Below are positions 34,571 to 47,159 of a stretch of DNA of 64,000 nucleotides, in pieces. The position numbers were made by a program, and so were the translations under genes. The notes beneath the pieces are model-generated. The model was not told the DNA's origin. It ran no database searches and saw only the letters and a program-made list of their open reading frames with translations. This stretch comes from Dryas octopetala (taxonomy: Eukaryota > Streptophyta > Magnoliopsida > Rosales > Rosaceae), in assembly GCA_963921425.1 (NCBI GenBank), contig OY992833.1, positions 7,227,228 through 7,291,227 on the forward strand, given 5' to 3'. Every line of letters begins with the position of its first letter. The stretch's first letter is position 1.

Positions 34571-35143
34571 TTCATCAATTACATTTCATCAATGTCTTTT
34601 GATTCTTCAATGGAGCAGACCACATAGACAAATTTGGGAGACATAGACCGTAGAATCTTTTCAATCACAGCAACATCATCCATTTGACCACCATGAATAC
34701 GCATCTTTTTGACAATTGCTAAAGTCCTGGAGAAATACGCTTCAACTGATTCTCCTTGCTTCATGTAAAGAACCTCAAAATCTTTGCGAAGAGTTTGAAG
34801 TTATTGCCTTTTCACCCTTGATGAGCTGGCATACTTCCTCTGCATAGAATCCCATATCTGTTTGGAAGTTTCTTTTTGAAGAATATTCTTCAGTATAGCA
34901 CGATCTATTGCCTGGAACAAATAATTTTTTGCCTTCAGATCCTTCAGTTTCAGTTCATCCAATCTCTTCTGCTGGACTTCTGTCAACACGTACCGTCGCA
35001 CTAGCTGGTTCACTAATACCAGTCTCCACAATGGTCCAATATTCCTTGGATCGCAGGAAATTCTCCATCAACATGCTCCAATGGTCATAGTGACCATCAA
35101 AATGTGGAATTGCAGGTTGCACATAGTTGTTATCAGATGCCAT
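34571..35143 (-). pseudogene. Copia Gag N-terminal region
   Basis: The most plausible start is the Met of MASDNNYVQPAIPHFDGHYD, encoded near 35143, followed by the usual WSMLMENFLRSKEYW. The UBN2-type gag domain continues across frames (RAILKNILQKETSKQIWDSM; KQGESVEAYFSRTLAIVKKM), so at least two frameshifts have occurred. Confidence 0.82.
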
Positions 35144-35205
35144 GAACACTTGCTTGCTGCTACAAGTTGAAGCTGCTGCTTCGTTCTCCTTCAAGTCCCA
35201 AAAGG

Positions 35206-35217
35206 GCTCTGATACCA
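35206..35217 (-). other. Initiator-Met tRNA primer-binding site of the copia element
   Basis: The minus strand reads TGGTATCAGAGC, the perfect plant initiator-Met primer site, two bases inside the 5' LTR. Confidence 0.92.
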
Positions 35218-35219
35218 AA

Positions 35220-35466
35220 TGTTATATTAAACTGAAATTGAAGAAAATAAACAAAAACTGTGGAACTCCAGTAGCTATTGTATTGACTGGAAGACTATAT
35301 TAATAACAATACAGGAAGCAAATTCTTGCTGAAATAAAGTAACGACTAACCCATGACTAACAGCTCCTAAGTACATAGGATTTTCCTAAAGACTTGGTAA
35401 ACAATACCCAACTCCCTGAAGAATAGGACTACCACTATTATTATGTTGAAATTAATAAACTTAACA
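35220..35466 (-). repeat. 5' LTR of the copia element
   Basis: 247 bp, beginning TGTTATATTAAACTG and ending AAACTTAACA on the plus strand, followed by the ATGGC duplication. Confidence 0.92.
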
Positions 35467-35722
35467 ATGGCCAACGCCGGGAGGTTGCACCGGTGGGTCG
35501 AGAATGGCCGGTGGCGTGGGTCTAGGTGGCTGGATGCATGTGCGGGTCTAGCTGGCTGGGTGTGTGCGCAGGGTGGGTTGCGGGAGAGGGGAAAGAAAAA
35601 AATAGAGAGAGAGATCGGGGGAGGGTGGCTGGCGCCTGGGGGTGCTTGCTGGAGGTCGGTGGTGGTGGTTGCGGGCAGAGAGAGGTTGCGGAAGAGAGAG
35701 AAAATGGAAAAAAAAAGGAGTG

Positions 35723-35775
<53 letters not shown>

Positions 35776-36140
35776 TGAAAAAAAAATTTAAAGAGAGAGG
35801 TAGAAGATTTTAGAAAGGGGGAGAAATTTCTGAATTTTAAGTCCCCAAATTCAAAAGTCTAAAATTTCCTTGACTTCACATATCTGTAACTTTTAAACTG
35901 TAACTCCGATTGATGTGTGCTTCATGTCTATGAACTTGTGGATTTGAGACCTATCCAACAGGCCAAAAGTCAAAATCAAAAGCCCACTAGTTTTAAAAGT
36001 CAACTTTGGGTCAAGTCCAATTCAAAACAAAAATACTAAATTAAATCAAAACCCTTTTTATATTCTAAATAAATTCTTAAGATGATCAAAATAAATTCTA
36101 AAAATATTTTAAATAAATCCTTGAAAAATACAGGGTCACA

Positions 36141-36357
36141 AATTTAAAAATGTAACACTTTTAGCCGATAGGTTTTGAAATAATGTTAAATCAATTGTCA
36201 GTGAACACACGAAATAAATTATTAAAACAATTTCTAAAGTAATTTAGTAAAAATTTTCCGAGGTCTTTCAAATTTCGTTTCCTTAGAAAATCTCTTAAAA
36301 TGAATAAAATTGAATAAAATTTTAAATTTCCAAAGAAATTTGGGTCGGGTTGTTACA
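36141..36357 (-). repeat. Family-A LTR fragment (5' terminal 217 bp)
   Basis: Ends TGGGTCGGGTTGTTACA on the plus strand, matching the right ends of family-A copies at 40129 and 53386 with one change. The family-B-like LTR appears to have inserted into it at 36140/36141. Confidence 0.6.
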
Positions 36358-36371
36358 CTTGAGGGGTGTAA

Positions 36372-36500
36372 TGACAGGACCGCCCCCGGATTCCACCTTG
36401 AATCTCGGAGAGGGTCCTGTGAGAATCCAAAATCAAGGAAAATCCTACCGAAAATTCGGCAGAACCTCTGCTGAAAATGGACAAATCCAAAAAATTTCAA
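36372..36500 (-). repeat. Family-A LTR fragment (3' terminal ~130 bp)
   Basis: Begins TGACAGGACCGCCCCCGGAT, like the full copy at 37077, then similarity stops near 36500. A 14-bp spacer separates it from the previous fragment. Confidence 0.65.
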
Positions 36501-36512
36501 GTTGCTTGTGAT

Positions 36513-36612
36513 GTAGCCGAAGGGTACACAAGTTGATATTAAATGGTACTGTAGCCGAAGGGTACACAAGTTGATTAAATGGTACTGTAGCCGAATGGTA
36601 CACAAGTTGATT
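36513..36612 (+). repeat. 36-38-bp tandem repeat, three units
   Basis: GTAGCCGAAGGGTACACAAG begins units at 36513, 36551 and 36587 (the last with one change and truncated). Confidence 0.85.
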
Positions 36613-37076
36613 GTGATGGCACGTTTAGTTACCGGTGATGCTCGTTTGAGCTGTTTTATTATTGTGTTGTTATTGGACATTGACTTGACATTTAACTTGT
36701 TATTATTCAAGTTATATTATGAATTTCATTATTATTGTTGGAATTCTCTGTTGTTAAGGTGATAATTGTTGAGGTTAATATACGTATTTGGTAAGATGAA
36801 ATGAATTAGATAAGACACTTAATAACCAGATTAATAAAAGGGTTGATTCGTGTACTTGTTAATGAATTAAAATGAGTTAGCTAGGGTACACTTTAAGGAC
36901 TTCACGTAAGCTCTTGTTTGTTGAGTGCGTGTGACCCTATTGTATCTCATAATTGGATATCATAATTTGACTAAATAGTTACTTGGTAAAGACGATTAAT
37001 GTTTGTTGGAGAACTATTGTTTATATATGTCCTTGTTGACTCGTTTGAGCCAAGACACAAAGAATGTGTTAGGTTG

Positions 37077-40000
37077 TGACAGGACCGCCCCCGGATTCCA
37101 CCCTGAAACTCGGAGAGGTCCTGCGGGAATCCAAAATCAAGGAAAATCCTACCGAAAATTCAGCAGAACCTCCCCTGAAAATGGACTAACCCAGAAATTT
37201 CGAAACCTGTTAAAAGCACTTCTAAGTCATCAACCACCTCTACCACAACCAAATAGGGTCTCAGACCCAACAATTTCACAGAGAAACCAACTAAATATTT
37301 AAAGTGGTTATCAGAGCTTCTAATCTATTACAAAGAATTTTACACCAAAAATAAATGATGCCTACTGGTCCGAGTAGGAATATGGATGTGACTGCCTCGA
37401 CATGATTGGCTCGACCTCCACCAAAGCTACTACCTGGGAGGACAATTTAAAACAAAACAAGATAAACTGTGAGACAAACTCAGTGAGTGGACAGTTTAAT
37501 AGCAACGAAAATAAAAATAAACTTTCTGTTTCAGAAAATCCTTCAAAACCACATTTAGCACCAAGACCTCACGTCACTCTCTGAAATCCCCCAGTTTTAA
37601 AATCATTTCCAAACTTTAAGAGTGTTATAAACTATTGGAACTCAAATAAAAGACAAATCAAGACACATTTCTCAATGGCCAACATCTAAATTAACAAAGT
37701 CATAAAAATAAAAAAGATCGAAATCATTATAAAACTCGAAAGGTATTTCTCATTTAAATTCATACTTAAACCCTTGAAAATACCAATTTATTTTCCCACC
37801 ATGCTATATACCCTGAATAACCTGGCCATACACCTGTGCGGAATTCCTGCATCGCACAGGCAGGCAATATCCTGGCCATACACACGTGTAAATAAAATCA
37901 GCACGTGCAGGCAATCCTGGTCATACGTGCACGCAGAGCAGCCCCCAAAGGGCGAAGCATCCCGACACACGGCCCAAAGCCTATATGTGTGCCGTGATGG
38001 GTCCCAAAGACCTATCTGATAACCTGGAGGGTACTGCAAAGGGTGGTTTAAAAACCATTTTTCCATAAACCAAATAATAGATCCTTTTTTCCACTGACAA
38101 TAAATATCATAGTCCTTTTCCGAAAGAAACTTTAAATCCATAAGCCATTATGTGAAATTCGAATCACATTCAATATACAGGGACCGAAATAATACTTTTC
38201 GACAAAAACGAAATATTAAATAAACCTTGTATATAAAATGAGAAACCAAATTCCTTTCCCAAGCCCAACAACTCGCTAAAACTAATATGAAAATATATGG
38301 TTTTTAAACTTATTTATGAACACATTTGAAATTCGAAATCCATTGCCATTGATCAAATCCCAAATTTAAAATCAACATCACGAAATAATTAAAATGATAC
38401 GATTTTCATAACTTATTAAGGATTAAACAACCAACTCAAAGATTTTTATTTCTCAAACAATAATTAGAAAACAAGTATAAATTAAATTATAAACTTCCAT
38501 AAACATTTTCAAAAATAAAAGTCCACTCACTGTGATAGCCCTAGCTTCGATCCTCTACCGGATCGTCACGAGCCACGGTCGTCTCGCCTATCAAATAAAT
38601 AACAAAAACAGAGATTAGTCTCGGTTCTACGCCCTTGAAAGGATATGTGTGTGGAGTCTAACGTCCCACTCTACTTCGTTCCTACGCAATTGGTTTACAA
38701 TCTACACGAATTAACCAATAACACTTCCACAATCGTCTCTAACGTTTCCCGGCTCAATCTAACCACAATTACTATAACTAATAACGATAACCCAATCAAC
38801 CAATTATCATAAATACTCTAAAATTATGGAATATCAGTGGGGGTTTCGAAATCATAAAGGTTGCTGCCCGAGGTGGCTATTTCAAGCCCAAAAAAATTAA
38901 CTAAATATACAAAAATTTCTCAATCTTCATATACATTCTTATCTAACATCCAATATCGGGTTTCCTACACATGAGATTGTCCAAAATCACACCAAAAATA
39001 CTCTGAAACTCGGCCAATCCTCAGCAAACCCGAAATGGGTTCCAATCCTTACAAATCCAACTTCTCAAATCTATTCAATCTTTACTTCCAAACATCCATT
39101 TGGTTTCCTAGAGATAAAATTGCCCAAAATAACAACTATAATCGCCCCTAATCCAGAAACCCAAAGTAATTCCCGAAATGGCCTCCTAAACCCATAAATC
39201 AATTTTTTCCAATTGCTCAAAATAAAACCATAAACATGTAAGGGGAGGAGAACCCATATATAGGGGAAGAAAACCCACCTAGAGATGTAGTGATTGGTGC
39301 CAAAAGTTGGCCGGAATTCGACGAGCCAGTGGTGAGGCAGCGGCTGGGATTTCTGGCTGATCTCTGTGCGCGCGAGGCTGAGGTGACCAAGGCCCGCTGC
39401 TGGGTGATTTCTGCGCCGGTGTGGGGAGTCGACCAGTGAGCTTGGGTCTTCGGGAAACTCGCCGGAGAGGATGGTTCGGCCTGGTGGTGTCGCGCGCCGA
39501 GAAGGGGAAGAGAGAGAGAGAGAGAGACGCGAAGGAGAGAGAGCACGGGGAGAGAGAGAACTGGGTCAGTGGGGTTAGCTGGTCACCGGCCTCTAGTCGT
39601 CGTGAAAATGGCCGGAGTTGGCCACATCGGTGAGAGAAGAGAGGGGGAGGTGAGTGAGCTCGGGGAGAGAGAGAGAGAAGTGAGAGAGTGCGGAAGAGAG
39701 AGAGAGAGATAAGGAAGAGAGAGAAGCCACTAGAAATTTCTAGAGAGATTGAGAAAAATCAGAAAATTTTTCTGATTTTGGGTATTTAAACCCACTTTTA
39801 TAAATTTACAAAATTGCCCCTCACTTCACATGTCCGTATCTTCCAAACCGTAACTCGGATCGAAGCATGCTACGTGTCTATGAAATCGTGGGATCGAAAC
39901 CTATCTAACGGACCCAAAGTCAAAATCAAAAGCCTATTTATTTTAAAAGTCAACTTTGGGTCAAGCCCAAACAAAAATAAAAATAAAAATTTTAAATCCA

Positions 40001-40129
40001 AACCCTCTTTATTTTCCAAATAAATCCCAAAATCTTTAAAATACAATTCAACATCTTTTAAAAACCTCTCAAAACCATAGTCAAATAAAAATTTAAATTT
40101 CCAGTGAAAATTTGGGTCGGGTCGTTACA
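37077..40129 (-). mobile_element. Solo LTR, family A copy 2 (3053 bp)
   Basis: Plus strand starts TGACAGGACCGCCCCCGGAT and ends GGGTCGGGTCGTTACA, with 5-bp duplications GGTTG (37072-37076 and 40130-40134). Same family as copy 1 in opposite orientation; it even shares the GGCCATACAC-type minisatellite (about 37805-37925). Core promoter, CT-rich leader and conserved block (39845-39890) are near the right end. No coding domain. Confidence 0.88.
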
Positions 40130-41371
40130 GGTTGGGCAGAGATATAATTTAGTACATGATTTTATTGAGAATGATTGATTGATTTGTTGCTTAAATTGCA
40201 TGATGAATTAGCATGACAACTGAGCATGATAATCCATAATTAATAAATTGATTATGCAGATGATTATTGGATATGCTACCTAGATTGCATTAGAAATTGG
40301 CATGGCATTGAGCATGTAAATCAATATTTGATAAATTGATTACGTTAATGATGTTTAAGTGTTTGGACTACGAGCTTGAGACGAAGGGTCACATAGTGAT
40401 GACCTTAGGTTTGATTCCCTAAATCCACCGGTGGGGTTTACCTAGGGAGCTGTGGCTCCCCAAGGACAGTTGTTGTAATTTACACAACCACGTGGTTACT
40501 ACTTTTATGAGTAAGCTAGGTTGTTGTGATATGAAGATTAAATGGTTAGGACGTCTTACTACTCATTCAGTTTTTACTGACAGGGAGGTAGTTGATAAAT
40601 TTGATTATTGGTTAGTGTGAGTCCATTGTCATTTGAACAGATCTATAGGTGCATGTTGCCTCTTCTGCAGGCCAGTTATGCATACATTGGTGTGCATGAC
40701 ATATAATTCATATGGTATCATGATCATTAAACTGTTGGTGGATGCGTGATTTGTAATGAGTTTGAAATGCCATTACATGTTTTATTGTTGATAATAATGG
40801 TGATGTTTTACACTATTTCAATGTGGTTGTTTATCAGCTTTGATATTATTTTCATGTTGAATTATGATGGTTGTTGTCACTATTTATGTGTGTGATAACC
40901 TGGATGTTGATTCCAGGATTGGTATTGCAGGGTATTTTATATACCATACTACTAAGTGATGATATTTGTTTAAGTTTTCTTATGGGCTCGTTCACGTTTA
41001 CGAGCTTTATAGCTTACCGAGTTTGTTTTTTTACCCGGTGCACCATTCAACATATGGTGCAGCGGTTTGTTTTGCAGAGTAGTTATGTTGTGGAGGTAGT
41101 GTGGATGAGATGTGGCAATGAGAAATCTAGAAGTTGATTTCTCGATCTTTATTTTTTATGTAAAGAGTATCTTTGTATTTACTTCAACTCATTAACATTC
41201 GAAACTGTTTATGAAGATTACAATTAATTTATGTAATCTTGAGAGTTGGTTTAATCAAAAGTATTTGGTTTCTTTTACGATGCATCATAGTTTATCTTTA
41301 ATGCAACCCAGTATTTTGTTTTAAATCTAAGCCTTACATTGATTGTTTGGTTCTAAAAGTGGGTTACCACA

Positions 41372-42334
41372 CGGAGCTTGATAATTCCTTCTATAGCTGA
41401 ATGGTCAATGTGGAAATAATATGTGTCCAAATCTTCCAAGCCGTGGTTTGGGGAGTCACATTAGAGGCCTCGAATCGGAAAACGGAGGCCACCATCAGAC
41501 TTGAGAGCGAAAAATAGTTGGGAGGGATCGACTTTTCCTGTCGGCGGTCCGCATGGGGGAAGATGAACATGTTTACCAACGTTTTGCTATTGAAATCAAG
41601 TTTACATTTATTTTCCAAGTGTTTTGTTTCTATTTAAGTACATTTCAATAAAATCTAGTTGCACAAGTTTACCTTGACACCTAAACTGAGAGTGTTTAAA
41701 ATAAATCGATATTAATTAAAGATTGAATGAAAAACCCTTGCAGAGCTAATAACATTAAAAGAAAAATACATGTGCTTGAAAATGTAAATTGTCAAAGCTT
41801 GGGAAAATATATATAATAGATTCAAATATGAATTTCTAGAGAGAAATTGAAAAAGTTTTGGTTTGTGTATCTTGTTGAAGGTCTTCTTCCCTCTTTGAAC
41901 CCAGTATCTATTATGGAGGTAGCTTGGCTCCCACCAAATTCCCACTTTGGATTGACAACACATGTACGGTCGAACATCATAGGTACAGTTTTGTACATGT
42001 ATATGGACAGCTTATGGCATCAGCGACCGTTAGGGATGTTTGGTGTCCCATCGAGAATTTCCATTGTGTACGATAAAGAGTTCTTACGTTCCGCATGCTT
42101 CAAATTGTGTCTGATCCATAAATGGCTTTTCGACTGGTCATCCTTCACTACTTAGCATTATCTTGGTCTTCTGGCCCTAGTATACCCCTTTAGACCAAAA
42201 GTCTTTCTCACTGCCCATTTTTCCTTCGCCTAAATCCTTTCTCAATGGTTTCAAGATTTTCTTTTTTGGTTGTAATGGATTATTGACATGAGGCATGAAT
42301 AATTAAGGGTCGAAATAGGAACCCAACAACTTAG
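41372..42334. other. Unassigned sequence
   Basis: No gene, LTR or inverted repeat could be identified. Two modest frames (41391-41618 minus, 41847-42155 plus) have no recognisable domain. The last 8 bases are the left duplication of the hAT element. Confidence 0.4.
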
Positions 42335-42923
42335 TAGGGCTGGGTCGGTGTACCGCCCAAACTGACCCGCAGCTCGAAACCGCCATAACCGATGCTGACG
42401 GGAACCAATACCGACTCAGCGGTTGGTGGCCGAATCGAAGCTTTGCCGCGGCGATCGCGGTTTGGATAACCCAGTACCGTCGGTAAACCGACCTACCGAA
42501 ACCGCTTCTTCTTCTTCTTCTTTTGGTTTCTAGTGGCAACAGCTTCTTCTTCTTCAATTGCTGCGAGCTCTTCTTCTTCTTCGATTTCTTCAAGCTTGAC
42601 GGAAGGACTCGATAGACTTACCATCGCAACCTGCAACCTCAACGGACAAACAGGCGACTGCGACCACTGGCCACCATGCACCGTCCTCTCTCTTCTGCCG
42701 CTCCTCTATTCGTCATGTGCTCTGCCGTGACCAGCTGGTCCAGCTGCACTCTTCCTCAAAGCCACCTCGATGGACAAGAACCGCAACCGCAACCGACAAG
42801 AACCGCAACCACAACTGTCGGTAACCGAAGGTGGCGGCAGCGGTTCCATTTCTATACCGTGACTTGCGGGTCGGTCGTCGATATGGGTCTGGCAGTTCAG
42901 TAATCGATACCGACCCAGCCCTA
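42335..42923. mobile_element. Non-autonomous hAT element (589 bp)
   Basis: Terminal inverted repeats TAGGGCTGGGTCGGT (42335-42349) and its complement (42909-42923) are flanked by an exact 8-bp duplication CAACTTAG (42327-42334 and 42924-42931), the hAT signature. The interior is GC-rich with TTCTTC repeats and no transposase. Small frames inside are simple-sequence artefacts. Confidence 0.93.
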
Positions 42924-43211
42924 CAACTTAGCATTGGACAAACAACAATTTATCATTGGCTATATCATGGTCCCCTAGAGAGTTTAACTTAGGGAGTCTG
43001 ATGATATTTATTTTACTTTGATTCCTGCTGCAAGTTTGAAGACAACGTACTTTGATTACTTACTTATTGAGACTAGCTAGTCAAGAAAAGTTTTTCTTCA
43101 ACCCTACGAGTCTCGGGTGTAATAGTTCTAACCTAGTTGAGACAACCCACTGTAATAGGTCAAGCACACTATTGGTGCCCCCATCGGCTGAGGTTGTAGG
43201 CCCAAATTAAT

Positions 43212-43310
43212 TCTAATATGCACCATACATAATGAAATGAATACATCCAACAATCCGTTCTTGCAATTTTTTTTTTCTAATTACCGAGTCTAATAAATAT
43301 GCAATATGAA
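43212..43310 (+). repeat. ~100-bp direct repeat, left copy (partner 47672-47770)
   Basis: ATATGCACCATACAT and TTCTTGCAATTTTTTTTT blocks recur in the same order at 47672-47770, on either side of the degenerate copia body. Both copies diverge at the same points, which suggests a common element or deletion breakpoints. Confidence 0.6.
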
Positions 43311-44003
43311 TTTGTTGTAAATAATAGCATGAGGTGGCTAGCATAATAGGTGGTTGTCCATCAGTTGATTAGTCATTACTAATGTACAGGTGTTATAATT
43401 ATCATCTTATGTTTCTTACTCATGTAAACTAGTAAATCTAGAGTTTTCCACCGCCAGATTTACTTGCCTATAAATAGTAATGATATTATAGAGACAACTC
43501 TCATCTTGCCTCGGTCCAGTTACTATTTAGTTTATCTCAAATATACATATACCCAAATACGTTATCAGCACGACCCAAGTGCACTTCTCAGTATTTCTTC
43601 TGCTTTTGACATCATGCTCCTCAACCATTAATTTGTTTAGTTTTTATAGTAGGCTACTACATGCTAGTATTAATTCTATTTTCACCAAACAGTTTTTTGC
43701 ATACAACTTGCATGCTTTGTATACCTAACTTTCCTAAGGTATTGTATGCGTGCATGTGCTAGCTTTCCTTATATTTAATGTTTCATGATGTTTTCTTCTA
43801 ACTTGATATATTGATTGTTCCCATGCCATGATCTTATACCCATATATTATGTATATAGTTATGTCTTAATATGTATTTCATATTAATCGATCTCTCTGTT
43901 TCTTTTGTTAGTTGAATTATTGTTTAGTTCCATGATTTATATTTCATTATTATTTCTTCAATTAGTTTTATTTACTATACTATTTAATTATACAAATGAG
44001 AAA

Positions 44004-44185
44004 GGACCTGAAGTCCTTTAAGTCTTAAAATTATCTGAAGTTCCTTGAACAATATAAGGGCCTGAAGTTCCTTATATAAATAATTGGAACCTGAAGTTTC
44101 CAATATCTATTTGAGAACAAAGAATTCTAAAGTGGACATATATTCAAACCTGAAGTTTCGGTATATTAAACCTGAAGTTTGTGGA
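44004..44185 (+). repeat. Array of CCTGAAGTTCC motifs in the copia leader
   Basis: Six copies of (A/G)CCTGAAGT(C/T)C or close variants (near 44007, 44035, 44060, 44088, 44148, 44170), with a seventh (ACATGAAGTTTC) at about 47060 after the insertion. They are irregularly spaced, 20-60 bp apart, between primer site and gag. Confidence 0.75.
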
Positions 44186-44195
44186 TCCTATATTA

Positions 44196-47050
44196 TGACA
44201 GGATTGTCCCCAGATTCCAACCTGAAACCCGAAGTGATCCTATGGGGTCCATCACCGATAGGGTGTCGGCCCGCTAATCTCAATCATTTCTATGATTTTT
44301 ATAGGGATGTCAATATAAGTAGGAAATCCTACCAAAAATTTGGCAGCACCTCCCAGTAAAGTGAACAATCTCACTTGTCCAAAAATAAAATAACACTTCT
44401 AATTTCAATAACCAACCTCAACCACAATCCAAAAGGGTGTCAAACCCCTACCAGGTAGTATCAAATCTAATTAGAGGATATCTAAAAAGATTTACAACCA
44501 CATCTCATTAATACAGTTATAAGGGAGACCTTGATCCCAAAATACGAATAAGATGGGGATGGTAAACTCAAATGTCTCGACGTGGTGCGATTCGTCCTCC
44601 GCGATCTCAATTACCTAGGGGAAAACGTTAAAAAAAAAACGTGAGAATAATATTAGTGAGTGGATAAAAATAACTTTAAAACATTTCCCTTGAAATAAAC
44701 TTATAAAAATAAGTCATTTTCCTTGAACTTATTTTCTTTGAAAGTCCTCAGTTTTAAAACCATTTCACAAATCCATTTCAAAATCAGCTTAAAGCTGTGA
44801 ATCAACCTGATGCATATGGATACTCATAGAGCTAAAATACAGAGAGATCTCAAAAAAATACAGTGCAAAGTGAACAAAAAAAATCATCATATGCACCCTG
44901 TAAATATTTCACTCAACTGTAAATAATATCATGCCCAATGATAAGTCATATGTTGAATGCTCTATTAGAAATCCAAACTCTGAAAATGTCATGCTTAAAA
45001 TCTTTGGTGCTGTAAACTCATATTTTAGATTTCTCAATAACTGAAAAATCAACAACACTGCTCAAGTTGAAAAATATCAAATTGCTCAATAAATCTGATA
45101 TCTCAACCACTGAATCTGAAACTCACACCACACTAGTACCCAGGGGAAAACTGACCATACATCTGTGTGGAATACCACATCACATAGGCAGCGCAAATAA
45201 GCTCGCCCCATCCTATGAATATACACGAGCAGGCAGATAAGCTCACCACTTCTCGTGCAGAGTGATTTCCAAGCATGGGCAGGCAGGTATGCTCGCCACT
45301 TCCCGTGTAGAGTGATCTCAATGCACGGGCAAGCAGATCTGCTTGTACATCGCCCAGTCAAATCTGTATCTGTCAGGGGGAGGGTACTAATATTGCGGTT
45401 CGAAAATCGCTTTGCATACTCAATGAATCATAATTAACCAAATTAAATTCATACTCGTTTCATAAACCGTTCAAAGATTTGTTAATAGACTCATGAAAAC
45501 TACTTGATCGAAATCATTTCCAAGAAACTTGAAACTTAAAACTTAAAAATAACTCTTTACAAAATACATTGCCCAAAACCATTTCCATAAACTATCCTTA
45601 TGAAAATCATGAGATGCAACCATAAACTCAAATCTGAATTCTTTAATTCAAATCAAAATAAGAAGTTTATTTAATGAATGTTTCCCAATAGAAATTGTAA
45701 CTAAACACTAATTAATCTCGACCCTTCAAACCCACTTCTCACATTTAATCAAGAGAGAATGACGGGTTATACCTTAGCCAAAGCTTGTTTGGGAGCCGAT
45801 TCAGTATCGATAATGCGTCCATTCGAGGTCTGATTCCTAATTCGATTTCTCCTAGTACTTGCAAACCACCTAGCATGCACAAACAACTTAATAAGGGTCT
45901 GAAAATGGTCCTTAAGTGACAGAGTAGCCGTTGGGTGGTCGCTCAACGTGGCGGCCCAAAACGGTTTTTCGCCAAAACTCATTTTCTCTTGATATTTTAG
46001 CTTGGGTTCGACTTCTAGAGGTTCTAGGGAGTTGAATTTTGGTGGAGGAGGCCAAAAGAGGACCTCCATGGCCACAAATCATGGTGCACGCACGACCTCC
46101 CATAGTGGCTTTAATGGCAACTCACACAAACGTGGATTAAAACAATGATTAAGCTATGGGTATTGTAGAAAATGAGGAGAGAAGAAGATTGATACCTAGT
46201 TTGCCGTGAAAGGTGGCCGGAATAGCTCGAAATCGACAAAAAACCAATAAGGGGCCAAAATCTTTCAAGCTCTGATTTTATTTGTACAATCCACTACTGG
46301 TTGCAAGTCATATATCAAATGAAAGAGGACGTCGATCAAGATGAATCCATAGCCACCAAGATTGCGTCAATCGAACGTCGGACAAAGAAATTATGGTCGG
46401 TCAAAGTTGGGAGGCTGATGGTCAAAACGTGAGAATCTTCTGGAGAGGGAGGAGCTGCTACCTGTGGGAAGAGAAGACCAATTGCTGGTTTTTAAAGTCT
46501 TTGACTTGCGAAATTACCAAAAAGCCCTCTAACTTCCAACGCCTATAGTTTTGTCCACGACACTCCGATTCGCGATTTGTTTTTGCCTACACGCTCATGA
46601 GTTTATGTTCTATCCAACCATGCCAAGAATGTAATTTTTTAAATTAATTTTCTATTTAAATTCCTTTGGAAACAAAAATTTTTTCATTAAGGGTATAAAC
46701 GTCCACTTCTTTAATAAACTCACAAATAAACGTCCACTTTTTCATTAAGGGCATAAACGTCCACTTCTATTTTCCTACTGCCTCAACTTCAAACTTTGAG
46801 TCCCCGAAACTTATTCAACTTAATTTAAATGTTTCCAAATATTTCCTAATAAATCCTTAATGACTTAAATTAATTCATCAAAAATCTTTATAACCCCAAA
46901 TAACCTTCCAAGAATCTTCAAACATTTACTATTGTCTCCAAATAAAAATACAAAATTTTGGGTCTTGCAACTCAACTTTTCTTCGTGCTTCTTAGGTCCA
47001 CAACCAATAAAATTTTAAATTCATAGTGAAATTTGGGTCAGATCATTACA
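44196..47050 (-). mobile_element. Solo LTR, family A copy 3 (2855 bp)
   Basis: Plus strand starts TGACAGGATTGTCCCCAGAT and ends GGGTCAGATCATTACA, with 5-bp duplications TATTA (44191-44195 and 47051-47055). It is the most diverged full family-A copy at its ends and in the promoter-proximal block. It has its own minisatellite (about 45190-45350, units with CTCGCCACTTC and GTGCAGAGTGAT). No coding domains. It splits the degenerate copia leader. Confidence 0.88.
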
Positions 47051-47159
47051 TATTATGAACATGAAGTTTCATAATTAATATGCTCATTGATTATCTAATG
47101 GATCCTAATATATGTGCGTTATGCTGTGTAGTGTTCTAAGAATGTTTTACCTAACAAAG

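Larger units (their letters stand above)
30829..35466 (-). mobile_element. Complete Ty1-copia retrotransposon, decayed (4638 bp)
   Basis: LTRs of 247 bp (30829-31075 and 35220-35466), flanked by 5-bp duplications ATGGC (30824-30828 and 35467-35471). On the minus strand: LTR, initiator-Met primer site, gag with CCHC, protease, integrase, reverse transcriptase, RNase H, purine tract, LTR. Integrase before reverse transcriptase is the copia order. LTRs differ at about 12 of 247 sites by eye, including TG to TA at the end of the 30829 LTR. It is thus apparently older than the gypsy element at 14746. Stops and frameshifts break the polyprotein. It may be Ivana- or Tork-like, unresolved. Confidence 0.93.
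30301..36140 (-). mobile_element. Truncated family-B-like LTR, split by a copia element
   Basis: Two pieces, about 30301-30828 and 35472-36140, become continuous when the copia element and one ATGGC duplication are removed. The right end AATACAGGGTCACA resembles the right end of solo LTR B1. The leader holds a (GA)n tract (35726-35770) and the conserved block (35894-35940). The left end is missing, and the join to gag sequence near 30300 looks like a deletion. The left boundary is approximate. Confidence 0.6.
36501..41371 (+). mobile_element. LTR of a third long-LTR family (C), split by solo LTR A2
   Basis: Sequence 36501-37076 and 40130-41371, excluding the insertion. The right end GTGGGTTACCACA at 41371 looks like an LTR end, preceded by a TTTACGAGCTTTATAGCTTACC motif split across about 40995 and a TTTTGCAGAGTAGT segment. 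No gag or pol is seen. The left end is not found, so it may be truncated at about 36500. Confidence 0.45.
42932..44195 (+). mobile_element. Degenerate Ty1-copia element, 5' part (LTR tail, primer site, leader)
   Basis: CCTATAAATAG (about 43470) followed by TATCTCAAATATACATATAC looks like the end of a copia LTR. It is followed at about 43560 by CGTTATCAGCACGAC, a primer-site type seen in plant copia elements. The leader then carries a repeated CCTGAAGTT motif and continues after the solo LTR (44196-47050) into a gag pseudogene at 47160. The LTR left end could not be placed; sequence before about 43310 may be unrelated. Confidence 0.5.

Noticed and set aside
41847..42155. 102-aa plus-strand ORF as a host gene
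   Set aside because: No recognisable domain, no promoter or splice context; its length is expected by chance in this much sequence.
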